From positions 197,304 through 261,303 of the forward strand of contig NZ_NIBS01000001.1 in assembly GCF_002632465.1 (NCBI RefSeq): a stretch of 64,000 nt of DNA, in the 5' to 3' direction. This DNA is from Xenorhabdus budapestensis. Lineage in GTDB: Bacteria; Pseudomonadota; Gammaproteobacteria; Enterobacterales; Enterobacteriaceae. This document shows positions 17,252 to 27,196 of the stretch, in pieces. The translations under genes were made by a program, and so were the position numbers. The notes under the pieces were generated by a model. That model worked only from the letters and a program-made list of their open reading frames with translations, had not been told where the DNA came from and did no database searches. Positions within the stretch are counted from its first letter, which is position 1; every line of letters begins with the position of its first letter.

Positions 17252-20122
17252 ATGAGTGATAAAGATGTACTGTTTCGCAAAGTGAAAAACGATATTCACT
17301 TTGATACCTTGCTGGAACAGGCTCATCAAATGGTTGAGCAACAGGCCGGAAAACTGTGGAGTGATACGGCGGAACACGATCCCGGCGTTACTTTTCTGGA
17401 AGGACTCAGCTACGGTGTGTCAGATTTGTCTTACCGCCATACTCTTCCCTTAACAGACTTATTGACCCCTGCCCCCAATGGGCAGAAACAGCAAGACGGA
17501 ATTTTTCCCGCTGAATTTGGCCCCCACAATATACTGACTTGTGGACCAATCACCACTGATGATTACCGCAAAGCATTACTGGATCTGCATAGTAGTGACT
17601 GGACAAAATCAGAACAGAATAAAGGGGATTTTCTGTTCCGTAACGTGCAATTAGTCCGTGAACCGGCAACGCAACGCTATACCTATTGGTATGATTCCAC
17701 CAAAAGGGAATATAGCTTTGTCGAGCGTAAAGAGGCGAAAAAGTTTACGTTGCGGGGGAATTATTGTCTTTATCTGGAACCGACCCGCTATAGTCAGGAA
17801 AATTTGGCTACTGCCATCCAACAGTTAACCGATTTTTTGACCAAGAACCGCAATATTGGTGAATCGGTCAGTCAGATTATCTGGACAAATCCGGTTGATT
17901 TTCCGCTATTACTGGAGATTGAACTGGATGACGATGTGCAAGATGTCGCTGGTATTTTTGCTGCCGTTTATAGCACAGCAGAACAGTATCTGATGCCTGA
18001 GGCACAGCGTTTCAGCACCGAAACACTACAAAATGACGGGATGCACAATGATGAAATCTTTGAGGGGCCAAAATTAAAACATGGCTGGATCCCTGAATTG
18101 CCGATATCCCGTGACTATACCAAACGGCTCATCCTCAATCTTAGCCGGCTGGTCAATAAACTGCTTGAGATTAAGGGTATTCAGAATGTAAATCGCCTTC
18201 GTCTGGATGAAAGTTTTGATAAGACTCTGATTGAGCCGATTAAAGGGGATAGCTGGTCATGGTCAATTAAAGAAGGCGGCTACCCTCGCTTGTGGGGTAA
18301 AGATCCAATCCATCAATTGGCGCAACATGATGGTCCACTAAAGGTGATCGCCAAAGGCGGCATCAGCGTCACGGTGAGTGAACAACAAATTCGGGACAGT
18401 TTATCCAATCCCTCCTTGATTCATAATAAACCCGTGGTATTACCTTATGGTAAGCATCGCGATGTGGAGCACTATTATCCCGTCAGCGATACGTTGCCTG
18501 CCTGCTATGAGTTACAGCAACCCTTATCTGAAAGTGAACATTCCCAACGCCTGTTGTCACTTCATCAATTTATGCTGCCATTTGAACAATTGCTGGCTTG
18601 CGGCTGTCAGCAAATTGCCATGCTGCCCAAATTATTGGCTTTTAAGCGTGAAGGATGCGAAGTTTGGGGCGATCAATGGCCGTTTAAGCTAGGCTCTGTC
18701 AGTGATGATGCCCACCAAAATTACGCTCACAAATTAAAGGAATTACTAAAAGAGATTGCGCACGATAGCGATCACGAATTGGATATCGTCAATTATCTGC
18801 TCGGATACTTTGGCACTCAGCGAGCACCACGTACATTTACCACCAACATCAGTGATTTTCGCGCTGTGCAACAAGGCTATCTGGCTCAACAACCGACATT
18901 AACTTATCACCGTGCCAATATTCGGATTGATCAAGTTTCGTCGCTACAAAAGCGCATTGCTGCCCGCATGGGGTTAGGCGGGGAATTATTTAAGCCAAAG
19001 CCTGACCTGAGCAAACTGCCTTTTTATCTGGTGGAGCACCGGGCATTGCTGCCAGTCAAACCCAACAGCCAGTTTGATGAAGAGCAGAAGCCAGATTCAG
19101 TGACAGCAGAAAGGGAAAATCAAACTGATCAACATTATTTGGTGATTAAGCAAATCGGTATTGATGGAAAACTGATACAGGGACAGGTGATTGATTTAAT
19201 TCTCTATGAAGGCGAACAGAACGAAAACCGATTTACTGTGCGTAGTCAAATGATCACCAAAACCGAAGGGGATCAGTTTTGGCTGGACGTGGGCAACAGT
19301 ACTCAACTGGAATACAATCTGGAACGGGTAATGACTGCCGCCAAAGGGAAAAAGCTCGTCTGGCAAAATAGCCCGGTATGGATGGAAGATATGAACTACC
19401 GCCTGGCCTATGATAGTGATCAATCCTTGCCTGAAAACCAGCGGCGCCTGACCCGCACAGCACAAACTCCATTTCCGGCTATGATTGCTGTAGGTAATGA
19501 AATTACCTTGACAAAAGAGTTGGGGGGAGTTGGTTTGGAGCAAGAATCTTCTAATGAATCAGAAAAATTATATGCAAAAGTTGTCAGCTTTGATCGTATC
19601 AAGGGAACCTTGGTTATTGAGCGTCAGAAACATTCTACATTAGCATTCCCTGCCCCAGAAGAAGCCTGGTGGTACAGTTGGCATTTTTCGGGTAAAGAAT
19701 ATGAAAATACGGATCGTTTCTCATTTGTGATTAGTGTTGTGGTAAATAGTGATTTAATTAAATCGCGTGAGCACAAAGTTGATCCATATCAATTAGAAGA
19801 ATGGGTTAAGGAAACCATTCTTACCGAATTCCCTGCCCACATTTCCATGATTATTCACTGGATGGATTGGGAACCATTTTTAAACTTCGGCAATACTTAC
19901 CAACGTTGGCAAAATAATGGCACGCCATTAGGGGATGCTGCCTATTCGATTCTGGAAAGTTTGACACTGGGTAAATTACCTTCTGCTTTTAAAGGAATAG
20001 GGACAATGCGTGTTGCCACACCACATCAGAGAGAGGAAGTTATCGGTAAGAATGGTGATCAATGGAATACCAATAGAATAAAACAGAACGAATTATTCTA
20101 TATTCCGCAAGAGAAAGAATAA
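17252..20122 (+). CDS. pvc12: eCIS large baseplate protein Pvc12/Afp12
   Basis: The largest structural subunit, 956 residues, corresponding to Afp12/Pvc12, which heterodimerises with Pvc11 in the wedge and anchors the fibres. The N-terminus LWSDTAEHDPGVTFLEGLSYGVSDLSYRHTLPLTDLLTP is the usual start of this family. A middle segment LLACGCQQIAMLPKLLAF and a C-terminal part WMDWEPFLNFGNTYQRWQNNGTPLGDAAYSILESLTLGKLPSAFKGIGTMRVAT are also family-like. No frameshift is seen. GAGGAAATTAACT precedes the start. Confidence 0.93.
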   Translation: MSDKDVLFRKVKNDIHFDTLLEQAHQMVEQQAGKLWSDTAEHDPGVTFLEGLSYGVSDLSYRHTLPLTDLLTPAPNGQKQQDGIFPAEFGPHNILTCGPITTDDYRKALLDLHSSDWTKSEQNKGDFLFRNVQLVREPATQRYTYWYDSTKREYSFVERKEAKKFTLRGNYCLYLEPTRYSQENLATAIQQLTDFLTKNRNIGESVSQIIWTNPVDFPLLLEIELDDDVQDVAGIFAAVYSTAEQYLMPEAQRFSTETLQNDGMHNDEIFEGPKLKHGWIPELPISRDYTKRLILNLSRLVNKLLEIKGIQNVNRLRLDESFDKTLIEPIKGDSWSWSIKEGGYPRLWGKDPIHQLAQHDGPLKVIAKGGISVTVSEQQIRDSLSNPSLIHNKPVVLPYGKHRDVEHYYPVSDTLPACYELQQPLSESEHSQRLLSLHQFMLPFEQLLACGCQQIAMLPKLLAFKREGCEVWGDQWPFKLGSVSDDAHQNYAHKLKELLKEIAHDSDHELDIVNYLLGYFGTQRAPRTFTTNISDFRAVQQGYLAQQPTLTYHRANIRIDQVSSLQKRIAARMGLGGELFKPKPDLSKLPFYLVEHRALLPVKPNSQFDEEQKPDSVTAERENQTDQHYLVIKQIGIDGKLIQGQVIDLILYEGEQNENRFTVRSQMITKTEGDQFWLDVGNSTQLEYNLERVMTAAKGKKLVWQNSPVWMEDMNYRLAYDSDQSLPENQRRLTRTAQTPFPAMIAVGNEITLTKELGGVGLEQESSNESEKLYAKVVSFDRIKGTLVIERQKHSTLAFPAPEEAWWYSWHFSGKEYENTDRFSFVISVVVNSDLIKSREHKVDPYQLEEWVKETILTEFPAHISMIIHWMDWEPFLNFGNTYQRWQNNGTPLGDAAYSILESLTLGKLPSAFKGIGTMRVATPHQREEVIGKNGDQWNTNRIKQNELFYIPQEKE

Positions 20123-20178
20123 AAAACAATTAGCTACTAACCAAAACTTTAAATTAAAAATATTTTATGGAGTTAACC

Positions 20179-21402
20179 ATGAAAGAAATTCGTTATTCTG
20201 CAAAAATACAAGAGCAACAAACATTGTCTGACTCAAAAGGTGTTGGACCTGATATTGATAAATTAAAAGATAAGTTTAAAGAAGGCAGTATTCCCTTACA
20301 AACCGATTTCAATCAATTAATTGATATTGCCGATGTTGGGCGTAAAGCTTGTGGTCAGGCACCAGAACAAAATGGCCCGGGAGTAGGGTTAAAGCTGGGC
20401 GATGACGGTACGCTTAATTTAAAAATGGGCACTATTGATAGCCAGGATTTTTCCCCATTAATATTAGAGAAAGATATTTTATCTATCGATCTAGGCAGTG
20501 GTTTGATTAATAAAACTAATGGAATATGTGTTGGTCATGGAAATGGTATTACAGTTAATGCTAACGATGTTGCAGTGAAACTGGCTGCTAATAAAGGTTT
20601 GGTTGTTGATAGTAATGGTATCGCCATAAAACCTGGCAATGGGATGAAGTTTAGTTCAGATGGTGCATTAACAGTAAATTCGGCTGATTCAACTATTAAA
20701 GTTGATGGCTCAGGAATAAAAGTTGCTATCGGTTGGGGAGTTAAAGTTGGTGGTGAAGGTTTGGATGTAAATATCCGCACGGATGGTGGTATTGGTAATG
20801 GTTCTTCAGGAATTTATGTTAAACCTGGTAATGGTATTAAGATAGATGCTGATCGCGTTGCTATCGATCCTAACACTGTATTGCCAAAAGGCATGATTGT
20901 GATGTTTTCTGGAAAAGATATTCCAGTAGGATGGGCATTGTGTGATGGTTCTAAGGGAACACCTAATCTTATCGATAGATTTATTATGGGAGGTACAATA
21001 CAAAATACACATGGTAAATCTTCAAATACGTTTTCCGGCAATGAGAACAATAAGGAATTTACGTTCACATCAGAAAGCCAAAGTGTTCGTATATCAGGAA
21101 GAACAGATGGGCATGGATTAACCGCTGATGAAAATGGTCCACACAAACATGAACAAGGTGAAGTCCTAAATTTGTCAACTATGTGTCACAATGATTCCAC
21201 AAATGATAACAGTATGCGTGACTGGGTTAACGGTGGAAGCTCTGGTCGGGATCCAAGTATAACTAGGTACAGGCCATATACATTTGAAAGTGGTAAAGGA
21301 AAAGCACATTCTCATTATATCGACCTGACCAGTAGTAAACATAGCCATAATAACAACGTCACTGTACCGTATTATATTTTGGCTTTTATTATGAAGCTCT
21401 AA
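20179..21402 (+). CDS. pvc13: eCIS tail fibre Pvc13/Afp13
   Basis: A fibre of about 407 residues that probably recognises the target cell. The N-terminal ~75 residues would attach to the baseplate. Residues ~110-240 contain repeated Gly-rich segments (GNGITVNANDVAVKL, KGLVVDSNGIAIKPGNGMKFSSDGALTV, GSGIKVAI, GNGIKIDADRVAID) that resemble adenovirus fibre-shaft repeats. Next comes a phage tail-collar domain (PKGMIVMFSGKDIPVGWALCDG, PNLIDRFIMGG). The C-terminus has three His-X-His-type motifs (HKHEQ, HSHY, HSHNN), as in metal-binding phage tail tips, and ends VPYYILAFIMKL. ATG 20179 has GGAG at the right distance; an ATG at 20167 is less likely. Host range cannot be read from the sequence. Confidence 0.92.
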   Translation: MKEIRYSAKIQEQQTLSDSKGVGPDIDKLKDKFKEGSIPLQTDFNQLIDIADVGRKACGQAPEQNGPGVGLKLGDDGTLNLKMGTIDSQDFSPLILEKDILSIDLGSGLINKTNGICVGHGNGITVNANDVAVKLAANKGLVVDSNGIAIKPGNGMKFSSDGALTVNSADSTIKVDGSGIKVAIGWGVKVGGEGLDVNIRTDGGIGNGSSGIYVKPGNGIKIDADRVAIDPNTVLPKGMIVMFSGKDIPVGWALCDGSKGTPNLIDRFIMGGTIQNTHGKSSNTFSGNENNKEFTFTSESQSVRISGRTDGHGLTADENGPHKHEQGEVLNLSTMCHNDSTNDNSMRDWVNGGSSGRDPSITRYRPYTFESGKGKAHSHYIDLTSSKHSHNNNVTVPYYILAFIMKL

Positions 21403-21501
21403 TGAAATTTTTTAATTTATATTAGTAGCAATGGGTGTTAGTAAATACTCATTGCTAATTTGCATAACTTATTATATTGGTGAGTGGAGTTAAGTTAGCT
21501 G

Positions 21502-23091
21502 ATGTCTTTATTGGAAAAAGAAAAGAATAGCATTATCCACAGAACTATCATCTCCATTGAGTCAGTAGATTATTATGGTGAAAAGGTAATGGATAAATGC
21601 TCGTCATTATTTAATGATAAGCTATACTTCATTATAAAAGAAAACATCAAAGCATTAGAGTCAAACAGGAATAAAAAATTTTCCTTAGAAAGGATATTCG
21701 TGGATTTAGGTAATATTGATATTAATGCATTTGAAACAGAACTCCCCATAAAATTAAAGTCTGAATTAAGAAAAACTCTGCAAAAGTATTATTATCCTTG
21801 CGAATATACTCCGAGGGAAGAGAAAAGATCTTGCCTATTATCAATGCATAAACCCGTGGGTAAATATATAGATAGATCAGGGAATAATATTTCCTACCAA
21901 ATATCTACTGAGAATTTATTGATAGAAAAAGTAGATCATTACTTACGTAAGGGATACTGGTTATCTGATAACAGCAAACATCACGTCACAAATATTGTGC
22001 GTATTGATAATGAATTATGGCAAAAGATCAACCACCAACCACAACAGTGGTTACCTATGTTAGCTAAACACTGTTTACAATCTGTGGGTCTAAGTCGCTT
22101 AATTCAAATCTGCCAGCCAGACGTTCTTGCTATGCTTTGTCAGTTATTTACTGAAACAACAACATCTGAATTTGTTAATCCGAAAACACAAGCAAGCATA
22201 GATAAAAAAGTGACACCAGAAAAATTAAGTTTGGTGGCTGAATATTATCTGCAACATCAGATTAAATATGTACATGACTTACAACAAGCAATTACATTGC
22301 AAATTCAAAATAAGCAAACGTCAACGGTAAATATCACTCAGAATGATAATAGTCTATTAAAACAGACTCACAATAAACCCGATATACAGATGGATGCAAT
22401 ACCGCCGTTTGCACTCCAGCCCATGCAAGCACACCATCAGCCAACGGCTACACAACAGCATTATGGTCTGACAAAGGGGGCTGTAGAACAAAACCCTGCA
22501 ACTTTGCAAAATAGAGAGCAACACAGGGAATCACTAAAATCGGTTTTATCAGCGCAAGTACCATCCACGCAACCGAGTAATAGAATTCAAACGCCATCGG
22601 CACAGTCAGTCTTACCCATCAGCAACGCCGGCTGCATGATTTTATGGCCGTTACTGCCAACATTTTTCCGCGCTTTTGATTTACTGGAAAAGAATCAATT
22701 TATCAGCCTTGAAGCGCAAAGAGAGGCCGTTTGTTTACTTGATTGGCTGATTTGGGCCGAAGAGGAAATACCCGCATGGCGGTTGACACTCAATAAAGTG
22801 CTTTGTGGATTACCCATTCATGATAACGCGCTATGGTGTACACCAGAGCTAGAACAGCAAATTGCCATCAACCAATGGCTGGAAAAAACCATCGTGCAAC
22901 TTCCGGCTTGGAAAAAAATGGGCGCGAACGATGTGCGGCACTTATTTCTGCAACGTTGCGGGGAATTAAGTGAATTAAACGTCCATATTAAACCCGAAGT
23001 TTATGATGCACTAATAAGCGAATGGCCGTGGCCAATGAATATAGCGAGCTTTAGCTGGTTGAACCACCCTATCACCATAACGTGGTTATAA
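21502..23091 (+). CDS. pvc14: eCIS tape-measure protein Pvc14/Afp14
   Basis: A 529-residue protein of the contractile-injection-system tape-measure family, which sets tube length and may sit in the lumen. The N-terminal part carries EKVDHYLRKGYWLSDNS; a Gln/Thr/Ser-rich, low-complexity linker spans about residues 260-370; the C-terminal hallmark is NAGCMILWPLLPTFFRAFDLL followed by REAVCLLDWLIWAEEEIPAWRLTLNKVLCGLPIHD. The linker is where length differences between particles would be expected. The first codons are unusually AT-rich compared with the 3' half. Confidence 0.88.
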   Translation: MSLLEKEKNSIIHRTIISIESVDYYGEKVMDKCSSLFNDKLYFIIKENIKALESNRNKKFSLERIFVDLGNIDINAFETELPIKLKSELRKTLQKYYYPCEYTPREEKRSCLLSMHKPVGKYIDRSGNNISYQISTENLLIEKVDHYLRKGYWLSDNSKHHVTNIVRIDNELWQKINHQPQQWLPMLAKHCLQSVGLSRLIQICQPDVLAMLCQLFTETTTSEFVNPKTQASIDKKVTPEKLSLVAEYYLQHQIKYVHDLQQAITLQIQNKQTSTVNITQNDNSLLKQTHNKPDIQMDAIPPFALQPMQAHHQPTATQQHYGLTKGAVEQNPATLQNREQHRESLKSVLSAQVPSTQPSNRIQTPSAQSVLPISNAGCMILWPLLPTFFRAFDLLEKNQFISLEAQREAVCLLDWLIWAEEEIPAWRLTLNKVLCGLPIHDNALWCTPELEQQIAINQWLEKTIVQLPAWKKMGANDVRHLFLQRCGELSELNVHIKPEVYDALISEWPWPMNIASFSWLNHPITITWL

Positions 23092-23127
23092 CCATCAAAC
23101 ACAGTAAATTAGTCTGAGTAAAAATTT

Positions 23128-25224
23128 ATGAATACAGCGCCTGTTTTCCCTGATTTATTTCAGCAAAATAATGATCCACATTTAGCGTTCTTATATAGCC
23201 AATTGGAGCGCATCGATCTCATTCTTCAATACCATTTCCATTGCATATCAGGCCAGAAAGGTGACCTCCTTGATGAGTTTCTGTTAAGCGAAGAAGATGT
23301 GATAAACAGGCTGGATAACCCAATGGGTAAACCTCATTGGCTCACCGATGATTGCCTGACAATACCGCAAACCATCACTGCTGTCGCCTCCCGATTAACT
23401 GACCTGATTACACATTTTGAACTGACTGACTTTGAAAGGGATGTTTTGCTATTAGGTTTACTGCCCCATTTCGATAACCGCTACTATCACCTGTTTGCTC
23501 TGGTTCAGGGAGAACCACAATCCCGGCTGCCCTCTTTTGCGTTGGCTTTGGAACTGTTTTGCCGCTCAATGCTGGAAAAACAGGCACAGCAGGCCAGTTT
23601 TTTACATCAGGCTCCCTTGATTGGTTGCCAACTGTTATCCATTGATAACCGTCAAAAAACGTTGTCCTGGCTCCATACACCCTTTATCACAGACAGCAGC
23701 GTGTATCATTTTTTACTTGGGCATCATTATATTGCACCTGCTCTGGAACATTGTGTTGAGTGGATAACGCCCACAGAAATCGGCAATTATCCAGCAGGCT
23801 TAAAACAAGCATTGGGTAACATTTTGTTATCTGAGTGCGATGATATCCGGCCCGTTATCTTGCTGAGAGGGATGGCCGATAGTGCAAGATCCCATGCCGT
23901 TGCCAATATGATGGCATCGGAACAGCGGCAAACGCTGCTTGTGGATATCGCCAGATTGGCTGATAACGATGACAACTCCCTGTTTTGCCATATAAAAGCC
24001 ATTTTGCGAGAAATTCGTATGCGTGGTGCCTGTTTATTGTTGCGAAACTTTTGCTTATTTGCAGAACAGAATAAACACTTGCTAGATTCCCTGTCAGGCT
24101 TATTAAACCAGCCTGAATTAAGGGTGATCTGCCTGGTCGAACCGTATTCACCGTTAGTATGGCTGAAAAAGATATCGACATTACTGATTGAAATGCCCGC
24201 TTTCACTTCGGTGGAAAAAGCGAGGTTATTGACGGCTCACTTGCCCAATAACTGTGCGAATGATATTGATGCAATAACTTTAAGCCAACGTTACGCATTT
24301 AATCCCGCAACCCTGCCATTAATTTTACAAGAGGCGAAACTTTACCAACAACAGCGAGATCCTTCAGGTATCTTGCAGCAATGTGATATTCGCAAAGCTC
24401 TTAATTTACGCGCTCAGCAAAATTTCGGCCAATTAGCACAGCGAATTATCCCTAAACGTTCATTAAAAGACTTGTTAGTCTCCGACGAAATTGCTCAACA
24501 GATACAAGAAATACTGACAGCAATTAAGCATCGGGAAAAAGTTCTGGCGGGCGGTTTTAAAGATAAGATTGGTTATGGCACCGGTATCAGTGCCCTGTTT
24601 TATGGTGATTCCGGTACAGGGAAAACGATGGCGGCAGAAGTGATTGCCAATTACATTGGTGTTGACTTAATCAAAGTAGATTTATCTACCGTCGTAAATA
24701 AATACATCGGTGAAACAGAGAAAAATTTGTCACGCATTTTCGATTTAGCAGAACATGATGCCGGTATTTTATTTTTTGATGAGGCAGATGCCCTATTTGG
24801 TAAGCGCAGTGAAACCAAAGATGCACAAGACCGACATGCCAATATTGAAGTCTCTTATTTACTGCAACGCATGGAGAATTTTCCGGGCTTAGTGATTTTG
24901 TCGACGAATAACCGCAATCATTTGGATAATGCTTTTAATCGACGTTTTACCTTTATTACCCGCTTTACTTACCCGGATGAAAAAATCCGTAAGAAAATGT
25001 GGCAGACAATCTGGCCTGAAAATATAAAAGTCGCCCAAGATGTAGATTTCGATAAATTAGCGCTAAAAACAAGCGTAACAGGCGCGAATATTCGTAATAT
25101 TGCTTTATTGTCTTCACTTTTTGCCGCAGAGAATAACCATAACGAAGTCAGTAATAAAAATATTGAAATAGCATTATCACGTGAATTAGCCAAAGTGGGG
25201 CGACTGAATTTCCAAAATTCATAG
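23128..25224 (+). CDS. pvc15: eCIS AAA+ ATPase Pvc15/Afp15
   Basis: A 698-residue ATPase needed for particle assembly in related cassettes. The C-terminal AAA+ module has Walker A GDSGTGKT at residues 493-500, Walker B ILFFDEADALFG with Asp551-Glu552, a sensor region LVILSTNNRNHLDNAFNRRFTF including Arg fingers, and a lid helix domain (TSVTGANIRNIALLSSLFAA). The N-terminal ~450 residues are a family-specific domain that includes a degenerate nucleotide-binding half. It acts in the cytoplasm before release; loading effectors has been proposed for the family but is not shown here. Confidence 0.94.
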   Translation: MNTAPVFPDLFQQNNDPHLAFLYSQLERIDLILQYHFHCISGQKGDLLDEFLLSEEDVINRLDNPMGKPHWLTDDCLTIPQTITAVASRLTDLITHFELTDFERDVLLLGLLPHFDNRYYHLFALVQGEPQSRLPSFALALELFCRSMLEKQAQQASFLHQAPLIGCQLLSIDNRQKTLSWLHTPFITDSSVYHFLLGHHYIAPALEHCVEWITPTEIGNYPAGLKQALGNILLSECDDIRPVILLRGMADSARSHAVANMMASEQRQTLLVDIARLADNDDNSLFCHIKAILREIRMRGACLLLRNFCLFAEQNKHLLDSLSGLLNQPELRVICLVEPYSPLVWLKKISTLLIEMPAFTSVEKARLLTAHLPNNCANDIDAITLSQRYAFNPATLPLILQEAKLYQQQRDPSGILQQCDIRKALNLRAQQNFGQLAQRIIPKRSLKDLLVSDEIAQQIQEILTAIKHREKVLAGGFKDKIGYGTGISALFYGDSGTGKTMAAEVIANYIGVDLIKVDLSTVVNKYIGETEKNLSRIFDLAEHDAGILFFDEADALFGKRSETKDAQDRHANIEVSYLLQRMENFPGLVILSTNNRNHLDNAFNRRFTFITRFTYPDEKIRKKMWQTIWPENIKVAQDVDFDKLALKTSVTGANIRNIALLSSLFAAENNHNEVSNKNIEIALSRELAKVGRLNFQNS

Positions 25225-25299
25225 AAATAAAAATACCTAAAAATTAAATACACTAATAACTGAATAGTGATCACAATAATAAATTAAGAGGATTTTCCT

Positions 25300-25905
25300 A
25301 TGTCAAAAATGCAAACCGTTATTGATGTCAATAAGGCAATGAAGGCGATTCTGGAAAAATATCTGGATAAAAAAGTTGCGATCCGTTTTGATCTGCCTGA
25401 GCTGGATACCGTGCAATCTGATGCGATGGTGAGTGTCTTTCTTTATGATATCCATGAGGATCTACAACTTCGTTCAACAGAATCGAGGGTGTTTAATGCT
25501 GCTTCAGGGAGGTTATTGCCAGGTTGGATCAATATTAAATGTAATTATCTGATTACCTATTGGGAATCGAACAAACCCGCAATAGATCCCGGCAGCCCAG
25601 ATAGCCAACCTGATAATCAGGCAATACAAGTCATGTCACAAGTCTTGAATGCCTTGATTAATAACCGCCAATTGGCGGGCATTCCTGGCGCTTATACTCA
25701 GGTTGTACCGCCGAAAGAAAGTTTAAACAGTTTAGGCAATTTTTGGCAGTCACTGGGAAATCGCCCGCGGCTTTCCCTGAATTATTCAGTGACAATACCG
25801 ATTAGCCTCACCGATGATCAAGATAATGTGACTCAAGTGAACGATATTTCTTCTACAGTGGAACAAGTGACACAAACTCAGATATTATCAAACAGAAATA
25901 TCTGA
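25300..25905 (+). CDS. pvc16: eCIS cap/tail-terminator Pvc16/Afp16 (DUF4255)
   Basis: A 201-residue DUF4255 protein that caps the distal end of tube and sheath and stops elongation, as shown for Afp16. Visible features are the N-terminal VIDVNKAMKAILEKYL, RFDLPELDTVQSDAMVSVFLYDIHEDLQLRS and CNYLITYWES, and the C-terminal SLGNRPRLSLNYSVTIPISL. AGAGG precedes the ATG. It is the last structural gene; the payload genes start 80 bases later on the same strand. Confidence 0.93.
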   Translation: MSKMQTVIDVNKAMKAILEKYLDKKVAIRFDLPELDTVQSDAMVSVFLYDIHEDLQLRSTESRVFNAASGRLLPGWINIKCNYLITYWESNKPAIDPGSPDSQPDNQAIQVMSQVLNALINNRQLAGIPGAYTQVVPPKESLNSLGNFWQSLGNRPRLSLNYSVTIPISLTDDQDNVTQVNDISSTVEQVTQTQILSNRNI

Positions 25906-25985
25906 CAGATGTTAATAAAATTTCGGAATTTATTTTTATTTTGCTAAATCTTTAAATAACAGTTTATTTAAATCGGAGTATTATT

Positions 25986-26840
25986 ATGTATTGTTTAAAA
26001 CAGAAAGAAGAAAAGAAAAATCCATCCTTCCGTCCTACCCAAGACACTGTCAATAGTGAGAATGTAATAACATCAAGAATAGCGGAATTGAGGAAAAACT
26101 TTCAGCAGCCTGATTCGCAAACTCAAACCATGCGCCCATGTGTTGCCCCTCGTCCATTGTATTCACTTTTAAAGACAAGACCATTTCAACAGGCTACAAA
26201 AGCACCTATGGCTTCTGCCAGCACGTCTATCAAAACATCTGTCAGTGATATACGAAACCCGAAAGCGACACCAACATCAACCCCGGCACTAACAGGTGTA
26301 AAAAAATCATTTACACTATATCGTGCAGATAACCGGAATTTTGAAGAGTTACAAAAAAATAGCCCAGAGGGATTTAAGGCTTGGGTACATCTTGATAGTG
26401 AAAAAGCGAGAAAATTTGCCAGCGTGTTTTTGGGTAATGACAATGTAGAAAATTTACCTAAACATATTATCGATGAAATTAATAAATGGAAGAAAGCGGG
26501 AACACCTAAGTTGAGTGATCTTTCCACATTCATAAAATATACCAAAGATCGCTCAACTGTTTGGGTTTCTACCGCAGTCAATACTGAGGTCGGTGGACAA
26601 AGCTCAGGAGCGCCACTTTATGAAATATCAATGGAGCTCTATGAATTTGGGGTAGATAAAGGAAAATTGGTTCCATTGCCAAATGGAAGAATGGGAAATA
26701 TGAAACCTTCTATTCTTCTTGATACGCAAAATCTGGAAGACGCAACAATTATTGCCTTAAATCATGGGCCAGTTAATGATGCTGAAATGTCATTTTTAAC
26801 GACTATTCCAATGAGCTGCTTAAAATCGTATAAAAGGTGA
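25986..26840 (+). CDS. Predicted eCIS effector: cholera-toxin-like ADP-ribosyltransferase
   Basis: A 284-residue protein directly behind pvc16 (RBS GGAG). Residues 1-105 are Ser/Thr/Pro/Gln-rich and probably disordered, as expected for an eCIS packaging leader. From about 108 the chain has the R-S-E arrangement of arginine-specific mono-ADP-ribosyltransferases. LYRADNR gives Arg113; WVSTAVN gives the Ser195-Thr196 strand; NDAEMSFLTTIP gives Asp265-X-Glu267. The last motif lines up with the DEQEVSALGGIP active-site loop of cholera toxin A (Glu110/Glu112), with Asp in place of the first Glu. There is no signal peptide, so export through the particle lumen fits. The eukaryotic or bacterial target cannot be told. 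Fold and activity are inferred from motifs. Confidence 0.75.
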   Translation: MYCLKQKEEKKNPSFRPTQDTVNSENVITSRIAELRKNFQQPDSQTQTMRPCVAPRPLYSLLKTRPFQQATKAPMASASTSIKTSVSDIRNPKATPTSTPALTGVKKSFTLYRADNRNFEELQKNSPEGFKAWVHLDSEKARKFASVFLGNDNVENLPKHIIDEINKWKKAGTPKLSDLSTFIKYTKDRSTVWVSTAVNTEVGGQSSGAPLYEISMELYEFGVDKGKLVPLPNGRMGNMKPSILLDTQNLEDATIIALNHGPVNDAEMSFLTTIPMSCLKSYKR

Positions 26841-27196
26841 TTAGTCAATCAAGAGTAATTTTTTTATTTATAACATAATGATATCTCCCATTAATCAAAC
26901 TTGCCCTGACAATATTTAAATAAATCTTATGAATAATAATATTTATCATTTATTATGAACATTTCATCATTCTTCAATAAGTTTTATTTATGTTAAGGTT
27001 ACATTAATGAATGCAATAATTTGTATATTCAAGTGTTGACAAATACCAATGCCTATATATGATCATTGCATAATTAATGATTTTTATTATGATGAGTTAT
27101 CATATAAAATTATTTATTTAAAATGACAATATAATAAATTCAATAATAATTTTATAATACCAAAATTAAACCCTATTGTATTTAAAAAGGACTTCA
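26841..27196. other. AT-rich spacer between the two payload genes
   Basis: About 355 bases of extremely AT-rich DNA with no supportable gene. It separates the ADP-ribosyltransferase gene from the small LysR-type gene and may contain the latter's promoter. Confidence 0.5.
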
